In this document: piece after piece, positions 38,829-48,109 of the stretch | Numbering within the stretch: position 1 is the first letter of the stretch | Layout: each line of letters opens with the position of its first letter | NCBI GenBank assembly: GCA_030425185.1 | Contig: JAUIAU010000003.1 | Location: forward strand, 62,001-126,000 | From: Alphaproteobacteria bacterium | GTDB lineage: Bacteria > Pseudomonadota > Alphaproteobacteria > Rhodobacterales > Rhodobacteraceae | DNA length: 64,000 bases | Reading direction: 5' to 3' | Program-made: the position numbers and the translations under genes | The notes under the pieces: generated by a model | Databases searched by the model: none | What the model was told of the DNA's origin: nothing | Seen by the model: only the letters and a program-made list of their open reading frames with translations

Positions 38829-39641
38829 ATGGCCCACGCAAAGAACCACGACTACCACATCCTACCGCCCTCGATCTGGCCGTTCATCGGTGCCGTCGGG
38901 GCGTTCATCATGCTCTTCGGGGCCGTTCTGTGGATGCACGGCAGCGGTCCGTGGATGTTCCTCGCCGGTCTCGCCGCCGTGCTGGTGACGATGTTCGGCT
39001 GGTGGTCGGAAGTCGTCCGCGAGTCGGGCGTGGGCGATCACACCCCGGTCGTCCGCATCGGTCTGCGCTACGGCTTCATCCTGTTCATCATGTCGGAAGT
39101 GATGTTCTTCGCGGCGTGGTTCTGGTCCTTCTTCAAGCACGCGCTCTACCCGATGGGCCCGGAAAGCCCGGCGGTCGACGGAGTCTTCCCGCCCGCGGGC
39201 GTCGAGCTGTTCGACCCGTGGCACCTGCCGCTGATGAACACCCTGATCCTGCTCTGCTCGGGCGCGGCGGCCACCTGGGCGCACCATGCCCTCGTGCACG
39301 AGAACAACCGCAAGGACATGAAGAGCGGCCTGCTGCTGGCGGTGGCGCTCGGCATCCTCTTCACCTTCTTCCAGGGCTACGAGTACCTGCACGCCGGCTT
39401 CGGCTTCGCGGGCAACATCTACGGCGCGAACTTCTTCATGGCGACCGGCTTCCACGGCGCGCACGTGATCATCGGGACCATCTTCCTGTTCATCTGCTAC
39501 CTGCGGGTCCGCGCCGGCCACTTCACCCCGGAAAAGCACGTCGGCTTCGAGGCCGCGGCCTGGTACTGGCACTTCGTCGACGTGGTCTGGCTGTTCCTCT
39601 TCGCCTCGATCTACATCTGGGGCAGCGCGGGCGCTCTCTGA
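38829..39641 (+). CDS. ctaE: Cytochrome c oxidase subunit III
   Basis: The 270-aa protein has seven predicted helices and the family motifs [47 protein letters not shown] and the C-terminal [14 protein letters not shown]. It stabilises subunit I and proton uptake. It closes the core of the cta operon and is followed by two GC-rich hairpins. Confidence 0.97.
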   Translation: MAHAKNHDYHILPPSIWPFIGAVGAFIMLFGAVLWMHGSGPWMFLAGLAAVLVTMFGWWSEVVRESGVGDHTPVVRIGLRYGFILFIMSEVMFFAAWFWSFFKHALYPMGPESPAVDGVFPPAGVELFDPWHLPLMNTLILLCSGAAATWAHHALVHENNRKDMKSGLLLAVALGILFTFFQGYEYLHAGFGFAGNIYGANFFMATGFHGAHVIIGTIFLFICYLRVRAGHFTPEKHVGFEAAAWYWHFVDVVWLFLFASIYIWGSAGAL

Positions 39642-39661
39642 GCCCCGGCACGCGGCACGCG

Positions 39662-39724
39662 GGGGGCTTGCCCCCGCCGCCCATCTCTGAAAAGCCACCG
39701 GGGCGCGGGCATTGTCCGCGCCCC
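39662..39724 (+). terminator. Two hairpins between ctaE and surf1
   Basis: GGGGG-CTTG-CCCCC at 39662-39675 is followed by GGGGCGCGG / CCGCGCCCC at 39700-39724 (9-bp perfect stem, 7-nt loop). They likely mark the end of the oxidase transcript; the second one is only 21 bp before the SURF1 start, so partial read-through is likely. Confidence 0.5.
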
Positions 39725-39745
39725 TCGTCTGTCGGAAGGTTGCTG

Positions 39746-40429
39746 ATGCGTCCCGTCCTGGTCCCGCTCGTCACCGGAGTCCTCGGCCTGATCCTGCTCC
39801 TCAGTCTCGGCGTCTGGCAGGTGCAGCGGCTCCAGTGGAAAGAGGGTGTCCTCGCCCGGATCGACGCCCGGATCGACGGAACGCCGCAGCCGCTGCCCGA
39901 GACCCCGACCGAGGAGAACGACGAATACCTCTCCGTCCGGGTCGAGGGCCGCTTCACCGGCGAAGGCGTGGACGTGCTGACCTCGATCAAGGAACGCGGC
40001 CCGGGCTTCCGCCTCGTGTCGGTCTTCGAGACCGCCACCGGGCGCCGCATCCTCGTCGATCGCGGCTACATCCCCGAGACCGCCAAGGACGACCCGCGCC
40101 CCGAGACCGAGGCGAACGTCGTCGGCAACCTCCTCTGGCCGGACGAGGTGGACGGCTTCACGCCCGACCCCGACTTCGGGCGGAACATCTGGTTCGCCCG
40201 CGACCTGCCCGCGATGGCGGCGGCGCTGAACACCGAGCCGGTGCTGGTCGTCCTGCGCGAGACGTCGGAAACGCGCCCGGCCGCGACGCCCCTGCCGGTA
40301 GACAGCGCCGGGGTTCCCAACGATCACCTGCAATACGCGATCACGTGGTTCTCCCTCGCCGCGATCTGGGTGCTGATGACCGGCACCTACATCCGGCGGG
40401 TCCGGCGGACCTCCACCGGAAAGGCCTGA
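39746..40429 (+). CDS. SURF1-family cytochrome oxidase assembly protein
   Basis: SURF1 helps insert heme A into subunit I. The 227-aa protein has membrane helices at both ends (LVPLVTGVLGLILLLSLGVWQ and YAITWFSLAAIWVLMTGTYI) around a periplasmic domain. Typical motifs are GVWQVQRLQWKEG, ILVDRGYIP and HLQYAITWFSLA. GGAAGG lies 6 bp upstream of ATG 39746. A longer in-frame reading upstream overlaps ctaE and is spurious. Confidence 0.95.
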   Translation: MRPVLVPLVTGVLGLILLLSLGVWQVQRLQWKEGVLARIDARIDGTPQPLPETPTEENDEYLSVRVEGRFTGEGVDVLTSIKERGPGFRLVSVFETATGRRILVDRGYIPETAKDDPRPETEANVVGNLLWPDEVDGFTPDPDFGRNIWFARDLPAMAAALNTEPVLVVLRETSETRPAATPLPVDSAGVPNDHLQYAITWFSLAAIWVLMTGTYIRRVRRTSTGKA

Positions 40430-40432
40430 GCC

Positions 40433-41824
40433 ATGCGCTATGTCTCCACCCGCGGGACTGCTCCCGTCCTGCCGTTCCACGAGGCGATGCTGACCGGCCT
40501 CGCCCGCGACGGCGGCCTCTATGTCCCCGAGCATATCCCGACCTTCTCGCTTGGCGAGATCCGCGCACTGGCGGGCCTGCCCTACGAAGAGGTCGCCCGC
40601 CGCGTCATGCTGCCCTTCCTCGGCGACAGCTTCACCGAGGACGAGCTGGCCGAGGACATCGCGCGCGCCTACGCGGGCTTCGCCCATCCGGCCCGCGCGC
40701 CGCTGAAGCAGCTCGACGCGAACCACTTCCTGCTGGAGCTGTTCCACGGGCCGACGCTGGCGTTCAAGGACTTCGCGATGCAGCTGATCGGCCAGCTCTT
40801 CCAGCGCGAACTGACCCGCCGCGGGTCCCGGGTGACCATCGTCGGCGCCACCTCGGGCGACACCGGCTCGGCGGCGATCGAGGCGTTCCGCGGTCTCGAA
40901 AACGTGGACGTCTTCATCCTCTACCCGCATGGCCGGGTGTCCGAGGTGCAGCGCCGCCAGATGACCACGCCGGCCGAGGACAACGTCCACGCGCTCGCCC
41001 TCGATGGCCATTTCGACGACTGCCAGGCCCGCGTGAAGGACATGTTCAACGACTTCGGGTTCCGCGATGCCGTGGGCCTCGCCGGGGTGAACTCGATCAA
41101 CTGGGCGCGGGTGCTGGCGCAGGTGGTCTATTACTTCACCGCCGCCACCGCGCTGGGCGCCCCGGACCGCGGCGTCGACTTCACCGTGCCGACGGGCAAC
41201 TTCGGTGACATCTTCGCGGGCGACATCGCCCGGCGCATGGGCCTGCCCATCGGGCGGCTGGTGATCGCGACGAACCAGAACGACATCCTGCACCGCTGCC
41301 TGACGACCGGTGTCTACGAGACGCACGAGGTGATCCCCTCGATCAGCCCGTCGATGGACATCCAGGTCAGCTCCAACTTCGAGCGCGCGCTGTTCCATGC
41401 CTATGGCGGCGACGGCGCGGCGGTCGCGCAGCTGATGGACGAACTCAAGACCACGGGTCGGTTCACGGTCAGCCAGGGCGCGCTGGAGGCGCTGCGCGAG
41501 ATCTTCGCCTCGGGCCGCGTGTCCGAGGACGAGACCGCCGCCACCATCACCCGCACCTGGGCCGCCACCCGCGAACTGCTCTGCCCGCATTCGGCAGTCG
41601 GCGTCGCGGTGGCCGAGGCGCATCTCGACCCGGCCCGCCCGATGGTCACGCTCGCCACCGCGCATCCGGCGAAATTCCCCGCCGCGGTCGAGGCTGCGAC
41701 GGGCCTGCACCCGCCCCTTCCCCCGCACATGGAAACGCTCTATGAGCGCCCGGAACGGGTGACCGAAGTGCCCAACGACCTCGCGGCGCTCGAAACCCTG
41801 ATCCAGGAAAGGCGCCACGCTTGA
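40433..41824 (+). CDS. thrC: Threonine synthase
   Basis: ThrC is a PLP enzyme converting O-phosphohomoserine to threonine. The 463-aa product has the PLP lysine Lys112 in LAFKDFAMQLIG, GATSGDTGSAAIEAF, and PTGNFGDIFAGD for phosphate binding. The N-terminus MRYVSTRG is standard for the long threonine synthase group. It starts 3 bp after SURF1 and its stop overlaps the start of the M16 peptidase gene. The surf1-thrC-M16 order is a Rhodobacteraceae hallmark. Confidence 0.97.
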   Translation: MRYVSTRGTAPVLPFHEAMLTGLARDGGLYVPEHIPTFSLGEIRALAGLPYEEVARRVMLPFLGDSFTEDELAEDIARAYAGFAHPARAPLKQLDANHFLLELFHGPTLAFKDFAMQLIGQLFQRELTRRGSRVTIVGATSGDTGSAAIEAFRGLENVDVFILYPHGRVSEVQRRQMTTPAEDNVHALALDGHFDDCQARVKDMFNDFGFRDAVGLAGVNSINWARVLAQVVYYFTAATALGAPDRGVDFTVPTGNFGDIFAGDIARRMGLPIGRLVIATNQNDILHRCLTTGVYETHEVIPSISPSMDIQVSSNFERALFHAYGGDGAAVAQLMDELKTTGRFTVSQGALEALREIFASGRVSEDETAATITRTWAATRELLCPHSAVGVAVAEAHLDPARPMVTLATAHPAKFPAAVEAATGLHPPLPPHMETLYERPERVTEVPNDLAALETLIQERRHA

Positions 41825-43098
41825 CCCCAGCACCCCCGACCCTGAACTTCGACACCCTTCCGAACGGCTTTCGCGTCGTGTCCGAGGCGATGCCCGGCAT
41901 GGGATCTGTCGCGGTCGGCATCTGGGTGCTGGCCGGCGGTCGGCACGAGACCGAAGCGCAGAACGGTATCGCGCATTTCCTCGAACACATGGCCTTCAAG
42001 GGCACGAAGCGCCGCTCGGCGCTCCAGATCGCCGAGGAGATCGAGGATGTCGGCGGCTACATCAACGCCTACACCTCGCGCGAGGTGACGGCCTATTACG
42101 TCCGCGTCCTGCCCGAGGACCTCGCCCTCGCAGTGGACGTGGTGGGCGACATCCTGCTCGAGCCGACTTTCGACGAGGCCGAGATCGAGACCGAGCGCGG
42201 CGTGATCCTGCAGGAGATCGGGCAGGCGCTCGACACGCCGGACGACGTGATCTTCGACTGGCTCCAGGAACGCGCCTACGCCGACCAGCCGCTCGGGCGC
42301 ACCATCCTCGGGGCCGCCGAACGGGTGCGCGCCTTCTCGCGCGCAGACCTCTTCGACTTCGTGGGCGCGCATTACGGGCCGGGCCAGATGATCCTCGCGG
42401 CCGCCGGGGCCGTCGATCACGACGCGCTGATGAAACTGGCCGAGCGCCAGTTCGGCCACCTCGCCGAAAGCCCGCGGACGACCGCGACGCCCGCCACCTT
42501 CACCGGCGGCGAACGGCGCGAGATCAAGGGGCTGGAGCAGGTGCATTTCGCGCTGGCCATGCCCTCGCCCGGTTACACCGCGCCCGACGTCTACGTCAGC
42601 CAGGTCTTCGCCACGGCCCTCGGGGGCGGCATGTCCTCGCGGCTGTTCCAGGAGCTGCGCGAGAAGCGCGGCCTCTGCTACACGATCTTCGCGCAGGCCG
42701 CCGCCTATGCCGAGACCGGGCTGACCACGCTCTACGCCGGCACCTCGGCCGACCAGATCGACGACCTCGCAACGCTGACCGTGACCGAGATGAAGAAGGC
42801 CGCCGAGGAAATGACCGAGGCCGAGATCGCCCGCGCCCGCGCCCAGCTCAAGGCCGGGCTGGTCATGGGTCTCGAAAGCCCCTCGGCCCGCGCCGAACGG
42901 CTGGCGCGCATGGTCGGCGTCTGGAACCGCGTGCCGCCGGTCACCGAGACCGTCGCCCGCATCGACGCGGTGACGCGGGCCGACGTGCTGGCCTTCGGGC
43001 AGGCGCTCTGCACCGGCGGTCAGGCGGCGATGGCGCTCTACGGACCTGCGGAACGGGCCCCGGCGCTGGCGGCGCTGCAGGACCGCATGGCGGCCTGA
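41821..43098 (+). CDS. M16-family zinc peptidase (mitochondrial processing peptidase-like)
   Basis: The 425-aa protein has the inverted zinc motif HFLEH (52-56) with the downstream glutamate in ETERGVILQEI. The R-Y-type C-terminal half carries GGGMSSRLFQELREKRGLCY. Members resemble the beta subunit of mitochondrial processing peptidase; the bacterial substrate is unknown. The start is TTG 41821, overlapping the thrC TGA by 4 nt (TTGA), so translation is coupled. Confidence 0.95.
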   Translation: MTPAPPTLNFDTLPNGFRVVSEAMPGMGSVAVGIWVLAGGRHETEAQNGIAHFLEHMAFKGTKRRSALQIAEEIEDVGGYINAYTSREVTAYYVRVLPEDLALAVDVVGDILLEPTFDEAEIETERGVILQEIGQALDTPDDVIFDWLQERAYADQPLGRTILGAAERVRAFSRADLFDFVGAHYGPGQMILAAAGAVDHDALMKLAERQFGHLAESPRTTATPATFTGGERREIKGLEQVHFALAMPSPGYTAPDVYVSQVFATALGGGMSSRLFQELREKRGLCYTIFAQAAAYAETGLTTLYAGTSADQIDDLATLTVTEMKKAAEEMTEAEIARARAQLKAGLVMGLESPSARAERLARMVGVWNRVPPVTETVARIDAVTRADVLAFGQALCTGGQAAMALYGPAERAPALAALQDRMAA

Positions 43099-43100
43099 CC

Positions 43101-43697
43101 ATGTTCGGGGCGCGTCGTACCGTCCGGATCGAGACCGAGCGCATGACGCTTCGCCCGCCGACCCACGCGGATTTTCGCGGCTGGGCCGCGCTGCGCGAGG
43201 CGTCGGCGGACTTCCTGATCCCGTGGGAGCCGCTCTGGGCCCGGGACCACCTGAGCCGCCGCAGCTTCACCAACCGCGTCTACTGGGCCGGCCGGTCGAT
43301 CCGCGAGGGCTCGGCGGTGCCGCTCTTCCTCGTCCGCTGCGCCGACCAGAGCCTGCTGGGCGCGATCACGCTGGACAACATCCGCCGGGGCCCCGCCCAG
43401 TCCGGCACGCTCGGGTACTGGATCGGCGCGCCCTTCGCGCGGCAGGGGTACATGCGCGAGGCCATCGTCGCGCTGACCCACCACGCCTTCTCGGCGATGG
43501 ATCTCAGCCGGATTGAGGCCGCCTGCCTGCCCGAGAACAACGCCTCGCGCGGCGTGCTGGAAAAGGCCGGGTTCAAGTACGAGGGCGTCGCCCAGAGCTA
43601 TCTCCAGATCAACGGGCGCTGGCGAAATCATGTGCTCTATGCCGCCTTGCGCAGCGATCGGCGCGGACGGGTGCAGTCCGAACAGTCCTACGGCTGA
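43101..43697 (+). CDS. RimJ/RimL-type GNAT N-acetyltransferase
   Basis: The 198-aa protein fits the RimJ family of protein N-terminal acetyltransferases. IETERMTLRPPTHADFRGWAALREAS begins the domain, and GYWIGAPFARQGYMREAIVAL holds the acetyl-CoA loop. SRIEAACLPENNASRGVLEKAGF is the diagnostic C-terminal motif. It starts 2 bp after the M16 stop and ends in an operon with it. A ribosomal-protein target is possible but not shown. Confidence 0.93.
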   Translation: MFGARRTVRIETERMTLRPPTHADFRGWAALREASADFLIPWEPLWARDHLSRRSFTNRVYWAGRSIREGSAVPLFLVRCADQSLLGAITLDNIRRGPAQSGTLGYWIGAPFARQGYMREAIVALTHHAFSAMDLSRIEAACLPENNASRGVLEKAGFKYEGVAQSYLQINGRWRNHVLYAALRSDRRGRVQSEQSYG

Positions 43698-43754
43698 CAC
43701 GACTGCTGACCTGGAGTCGGCCCGCGCTATCCTCCCCGTCAGGAGGTGCCGCTC

Positions 43755-44657
43755 ATGATGACCCGTCTCGCTCTCGCCGCTGCCCTGACCCTCGGCCTTG
43801 CCGCGCCGCTTATAGCGCAGGACCGCCGCCCGTCGCACTGCATCGCGCTCGCCGACGCCACGCCCGGCATCGGCTATGTCCGGCAGGCCGGACTGCCCGC
43901 CGCCGCCCGCGACCGGCTGGCCCGCGACACAGGCCCCGCAACGCCCGCGATCTACGGCGCGCCCCTCGACGCGAACACCGTCCGGCTGAACTACGTCGCG
44001 CATGCCACCTTCCTGATCGAGGTGCCGGACGGCACCACCATCGCGACCGACTACACCGGCTTTCTCGGCACCGCCGACCTGATCCCGACCGTGGTCACCA
44101 TGAACAAGGCCCACGGCACCCATTTCACCGACGACCCGGACCCCCGCATCCCCCATGTCCTGCGCGGCTGGAACCCTGACGGCACCGGTCCCGCCGACCA
44201 TTACATCGAGATCGGCGAGACCCGCGTGCGCAACGTGACCACCGACCTGCGTCCCGGGTTCGGCGACGTGGGCGAGCCGGACGGCAACTCGATCTTCGTG
44301 TTCGAGGTCGCGGGCCTCTGCATCGCCCATCTCGGCCACCTGCACCACGAGCCGACCGAGGCGCAGTATGCCGCCCTCGGCCGGATGGACGTGGTGATGG
44401 CCCCGGTCGACGGCGGCTACACGCTCGACCTGCCGACGATGCTGCGCGTGCTGAAGCGCGCCCGCGCCTCGGTCGTGATCCCGATGCACTGGTTCTCCGA
44501 CCGCGCGCTCGGCGCCTTCCTTGACGGGATGGACGAGGCCTTCCTGATCGAGACGGTGCCCGAGGGATATACCGAGGTCGGCCTGCGCAGCCTGCCGTCG
44601 CAGCCCACCGTGCGTGTCCTGCAACCGCGCTGGCTGCGCGACGCCCCAAGCCCCTGA
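43755..44657 (+). CDS. Secreted metallo-beta-lactamase-fold protein with altered metal motif
   Basis: The 300-aa protein has a signal peptide (ALTLGLAAPLIAQ|D) and an MBL-like core (NYVAHATFLIEVPDGTTIATDY, then IAHLGHLHHEPT and IPMHWFSD). In place of HxHxDH it has KAHGTH (in NKAHGTHFTD), so the first His and the Asp are changed. It resembles the UlaG/L-ascorbate lactonase-like branch, but the substrate is unknown. ATG 43755 is chosen because AGGAGG sits 8 bp upstream. Confidence 0.8.
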   Translation: MMTRLALAAALTLGLAAPLIAQDRRPSHCIALADATPGIGYVRQAGLPAAARDRLARDTGPATPAIYGAPLDANTVRLNYVAHATFLIEVPDGTTIATDYTGFLGTADLIPTVVTMNKAHGTHFTDDPDPRIPHVLRGWNPDGTGPADHYIEIGETRVRNVTTDLRPGFGDVGEPDGNSIFVFEVAGLCIAHLGHLHHEPTEAQYAALGRMDVVMAPVDGGYTLDLPTMLRVLKRARASVVIPMHWFSDRALGAFLDGMDEAFLIETVPEGYTEVGLRSLPSQPTVRVLQPRWLRDAPSP

Positions 44658-44699
44658 GCCGCTTGCACTTGCCGCGCGTCCCGCGCACATGATGCGGCC

Positions 44700-46121
44700 A
44701 TGACCGCGCTCGCTCCCGCCGACTCCGCCTTCCGCGCCCGCCTCGCCGGGCGGTTGCCGCCTGCCGCCTTCCCCGAGCTGTCGCCGCGCTACCTCGAAGA
44801 GCCGCGCGGGCGCTACACCGCCTCGGGCGGGCTCCTGGTGGCGCCCGGCTCCACCGCCGAGGTCGCCGCCGTCATGCGCGCCGCGCACGAGGCCCGCGTC
44901 CCGGTGATCCCCTATTCGGGCGGCACCGGCCTCGTCGGCGGCCAGATCGCGCAGAACCTGCCCGATCCTGTGATCCTCTCGCTGGAGCGCATGCGCGCCC
45001 TGCGCGAGGTGCTGCCCGCCGAGAACGTGCTGGTGGCCGAGGCGGGCGCGATCCTCGCCGACATCCAGTCCGCGGCCGAGGGGGTGGACCGCCTCTTCCC
45101 GCTGTCGCTGGCCTCCGAGGGCTCGGCCCGGATCGGCGGCCTTCTGGGCACCAACGCGGGCGGCGTGAACGTTCTGCGCTATGGCAACGCGCGCGACCTC
45201 TGCCTCGGGATCGAGGCCGTGCTGCCGGACGGGACCGTGCTGGATACGCTGACCCGGCTGCGCAAGAACAACACCGGCTACGACCTGCGCCATTTGCTGA
45301 TCGGGGCCGAGGGCACGCTGGGCGTCATCACCGCCGCAGCGCTGCGCCTCTTCCCGCGCCCCCGCCGCAGCGGCGCGGCGCTGCTGTCGGTCGCCAGCCC
45401 CCGGGCCGCGCTCGACCTGCTCGCGCTCGCGAACGAGGTCGCGGGCGGGGCCGTCTCGGCCTTCGAGCTGATGCACCGCACCGGCTTCGACTTCCTGCGC
45501 ATGAAGCTCCCCGACCTGCGCCAGCCCTTCGACACGCCCTGGGAATGGACCGTGCTCGTCGATCTGGCGGGGCCGGAGGGCTTCGATCCCGACGCGGCGC
45601 TCGTCACGCTGTTCGAGCGCGCGCATGACACGGGCCTGGTGGACGATGGCCTGATCGCCCAGTCGCAGCGCGAGGTCCAGGACTTCTGGACCCTGCGCGA
45701 GACCATCCCGGAGGCGAACCGCCGGATCGGGGCGGTCTCGTCGCATGACATCTCGGTGCCGCTGTCGGCGATCCCGGACTTCATCGCGCAGGGCAACGCC
45801 GCCATCGCCGCGCTCGGGCCATTCCGCGTGAACTGCTTCGGCCATGTCGGCGACGGCAACCTGCACTTCAACGTCTTCCCGCCCGAGGGGCAGACCCGCG
45901 CCGACCACGAGGCCGCCCGCCCCGCGATCAAGCGCGCGCTGCATGACCTCGTCCACGCGATGGGCGGCTCGGTCAGCGCCGAGCATGGCATCGGACGGCT
46001 GAAGGTGGACGATCTCGAACGCTACGGCGATCCGGGCAAGCTGGCCGCGATGCGGGCGATCAAGGCGGCCCTCGACCCGCATGGCATCGCCAATCCCGGC
46101 GCCGTCCTGCGCGCGACCTGA
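44700..46121 (+). CDS. FAD-linked oxidase (D-lactate/glycolate/2-hydroxyglutarate dehydrogenase type)
   Basis: The 473-aa protein has the PCMH FAD-binding domain (VPVIPYSGGTGLVGGQ, GGLLGTNAGGVNVLRYGNARDLCLG) and the FAD-oxidase C-terminal domain ending FGHVGDGNLHFNV and SAEHGIGRLK. Such flavoenzymes oxidise 2-hydroxy acids and pass electrons to quinone or ETF. The exact acid cannot be read off. It ends 4 bp before an MFS transporter start, suggesting an uptake-plus-oxidation pair. Confidence 0.92.
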   Translation: MTALAPADSAFRARLAGRLPPAAFPELSPRYLEEPRGRYTASGGLLVAPGSTAEVAAVMRAAHEARVPVIPYSGGTGLVGGQIAQNLPDPVILSLERMRALREVLPAENVLVAEAGAILADIQSAAEGVDRLFPLSLASEGSARIGGLLGTNAGGVNVLRYGNARDLCLGIEAVLPDGTVLDTLTRLRKNNTGYDLRHLLIGAEGTLGVITAAALRLFPRPRRSGAALLSVASPRAALDLLALANEVAGGAVSAFELMHRTGFDFLRMKLPDLRQPFDTPWEWTVLVDLAGPEGFDPDAALVTLFERAHDTGLVDDGLIAQSQREVQDFWTLRETIPEANRRIGAVSSHDISVPLSAIPDFIAQGNAAIAALGPFRVNCFGHVGDGNLHFNVFPPEGQTRADHEAARPAIKRALHDLVHAMGGSVSAEHGIGRLKVDDLERYGDPGKLAAMRAIKAALDPHGIANPGAVLRAT

Positions 46122-46125
46122 GGTG

Positions 46126-47316
46126 ATGCGCCTGATCCTCGCCGGGCTGGGCGTCAGCCAGATCCTCGGCTACGGGGTCCTCTACTACGCCTTCCCGCTC
46201 TTCGTGCCGCATGTCGCGGCCAGCTTCGGCACCACGCCGCCCGTGCTCTTCGGCATCTTCTCGGCCGGGCTGCTCTTGGGCGGGCTGGTCGCGCCGCGCG
46301 CCGGGGCGCTGATGGACCGGCACGGCGCGCCGCGCCTGATGACGCTGGGCAGCCTCGCGGCGGCGGTCGGTCTCGTGGTGGCGGGCCTCGCGCCGACCCT
46401 CTGGATCTGGGGCGCGGCGATCCTGTGGCTGGAACTGGTGGGGGTGATCGTCCTCTACGACGCCGCCTTCGCCACGCTGGCGCAACTGACCGGCCCCGCC
46501 GCACGGCGGGCGATCACCCGGCTGACCCTCATCGCGGGCTTCGCCTCGACCCTGTTCTGGCCGCTGACCGACGCGCTGATCGGGGCGCTGGGCTGGCGCG
46601 GCACGCTGCTCTGCTATGCCGTGCTGCACCTCACGGTCGGCACCGGCATCCATTTCTGGCTGTCTCGGCTCAGCCCGTCGGCCCTGCCCGCGCCCCGGCG
46701 TCCGGCCCCGCCGCCTGTGGTCTTCGCCCCGGTACCGCCCGCGCTGGAACGGACCGCAATGCGGGCCGTCGGGCTGAGCTTCGCGGTGTCGGGGATGCTG
46801 ATCGCGGCCATCGGCATGCAGATGGTCGCGGTGCTCGACGCCGCGGGCCTCGGCGCGATGGCGGTCGGCTTCGCCATGCTGATGGGCCCCGCGCAGGTCG
46901 GTGCCCGCATCATCGACGCGGTGTTCTGGGGCAGCTGGCATCCGTTGTCGGCCGCGATCCTCTCGACGCTCGCCCTGCCGGTCTCGCTGGCCGGGCTCCT
47001 GCTGGGGGCGCCGCCGCTGCTGGCGGCGGGCGGCTTCGCGATCCTCTTCGGGGCGGGGCAGGGCCTGGCGTCCATCGTGCGCGGGTCGGTGCCGCTCGCG
47101 CTGTTCGGACCGGCGGGATACGGCGCGCGCCTCGGCCGCCTCGCGCGGCTCCGCACGCTGCTGTCGGCCTTCGCGCCTGTGGCCTTCGCCACGCTGATGG
47201 CCGGTCCGGGCCTGGTCCCGGCGCTCTGGATCTCCGCCGTGCTGGGGATCGCCGCGGCCGTGCCGCTGATCCGGCTGCGCCTCGCGCTCGGTCCCCTGCG
47301 CCCCGAGACCGCGTGA
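46126..47316 (+). CDS. MFS transporter
   Basis: The 396-aa protein has about 12 membrane helices. The first-loop motif GALMDRHGAPRLM is the MFS signature after helix 2 (GxxxDRxGxR). It is likely a proton-coupled importer or exporter; the substrate is unknown. ATG 46126 is 4 bp after the FAD-oxidase stop, with GTG 46123 as an alternative. Close linkage suggests it may transport the hydroxy acid oxidised by the neighbour (inference). Confidence 0.88.
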   Translation: MRLILAGLGVSQILGYGVLYYAFPLFVPHVAASFGTTPPVLFGIFSAGLLLGGLVAPRAGALMDRHGAPRLMTLGSLAAAVGLVVAGLAPTLWIWGAAILWLELVGVIVLYDAAFATLAQLTGPAARRAITRLTLIAGFASTLFWPLTDALIGALGWRGTLLCYAVLHLTVGTGIHFWLSRLSPSALPAPRRPAPPPVVFAPVPPALERTAMRAVGLSFAVSGMLIAAIGMQMVAVLDAAGLGAMAVGFAMLMGPAQVGARIIDAVFWGSWHPLSAAILSTLALPVSLAGLLLGAPPLLAAGGFAILFGAGQGLASIVRGSVPLALFGPAGYGARLGRLARLRTLLSAFAPVAFATLMAGPGLVPALWISAVLGIAAAVPLIRLRLALGPLRPETA

Positions 47317-47329
47317 GCCCGCAAAGGGA

Positions 47330-47356
47330 GACGCCCTGCTGGTGAGGCAGGGCGTC
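47330..47356. terminator. Hairpin in the MFS-apt convergent gap, followed by a G10 run
   Basis: GACGCCCTGC and GCAGGGCGTC make a perfect 10-bp stem with a 7-nt loop, 13 bp after the MFS stop. Ten G residues follow (47357-47366). The 229-bp gap between the convergent genes shows no other feature, and no promoter I trust. Confidence 0.6.
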
Positions 47357-47545
47357 GGGGGGGGGGTGATGCCGGACGAGCGAGGGGGTGAAGGGTCCGG
47401 CGAGTGAGGGGTCTTGCAAGCAAACATCCACGTTCTGCGGATGTCCCCATCTAGCGCGACTCGCCTTTCCAAAAGGTTACGCGGAAACCCGCCTTTGATC
47501 CGGAACAAGCCCGATCCGCCGAATGCGGCGCATTTTAGCGGGCTG

Positions 47546-48085
47546 TCAGGCGCCCTCGAAGGCGGTCAGCGCATGCACGTCCATCCCCATCCCCTCCAGC
47601 AGCTTGCGGCCGCCGAGGTCCGGCAGGTCGATGACGAAGGCGCAGCCGACCACCTCGGCCCCGAGCCGCTCGATCAGGCGGATCCCGGCTTCCGCGGTGC
47701 CGCCGGTGGCCAGCAGGTCATCCACCAGCAGCACCCGCTCGCCCGGTTGCAGGCTGTCGTCGTGGATCTCCACCGTCGCCTCGCCGTACTCCAGCTTGTA
47801 GTCCTGCGCGATCGTGCGGCCCGGCAGCTTGCCCTTCTTGCGCACCGGCACGAAGCCCACCGACAACTGGTGCGCCACCGCGCCGCCGAGGATGAAGCCG
47901 CGCGCCTCCAGCCCCGCCACCTTGTCGATCCGTGTCCCCACGTAGGGGGCCAGCAACTGGTCGACGGCCATCCGGAAGCCGCGCGGATCGCCGAACAGCG
48001 TGGTGACGTCCCGGAACAGGATGCCCTCGTGGGGAAAATCCGGAATGGTGCGGATGTAGTCGCGGACGGTCTTCTGCGGGGTCAT
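47546..48085 (-). CDS. apt: Adenine phosphoribosyltransferase
   Basis: Apt salvages adenine to AMP using PRPP. The 179-aa protein shows the PRPP-binding [14 protein letters not shown] ([10 protein letters not shown] at 121-130), [14 protein letters not shown] and the N-terminal [20 protein letters not shown]. Length is normal. It lies downstream of the DUF2927 pair and on the same strand as mtnP, which releases adenine from MTA and so feeds Apt. Confidence 0.96.
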   Translation of the reverse strand: MTPQKTVRDYIRTIPDFPHEGILFRDVTTLFGDPRGFRMAVDQLLAPYVGTRIDKVAGLEARGFILGGAVAHQLSVGFVPVRKKGKLPGRTIAQDYKLEYGEATVEIHDDSLQPGERVLLVDDLLATGGTAEAGIRLIERLGAEVVGCAFVIDLPDLGGRKLLEGMGMDVHALTAFEGA

Positions 48086-48109
48086 GGCGATCCTCTCTCC
48101 GGGCCGGCC

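Noticed and set aside
43038-46082. A 1014-codon minus-strand frame across GNAT, MBL and FAD-oxidase genes
   Set aside because: It spans three well-supported genes on the plus strand and reads as repetitive Arg/Gly/His sequence.
46126-47316. Assigning a lactate or glycolate substrate to the MFS transporter
   Set aside because: Only its closeness to the FAD oxidase supports this; no substrate motif is visible.
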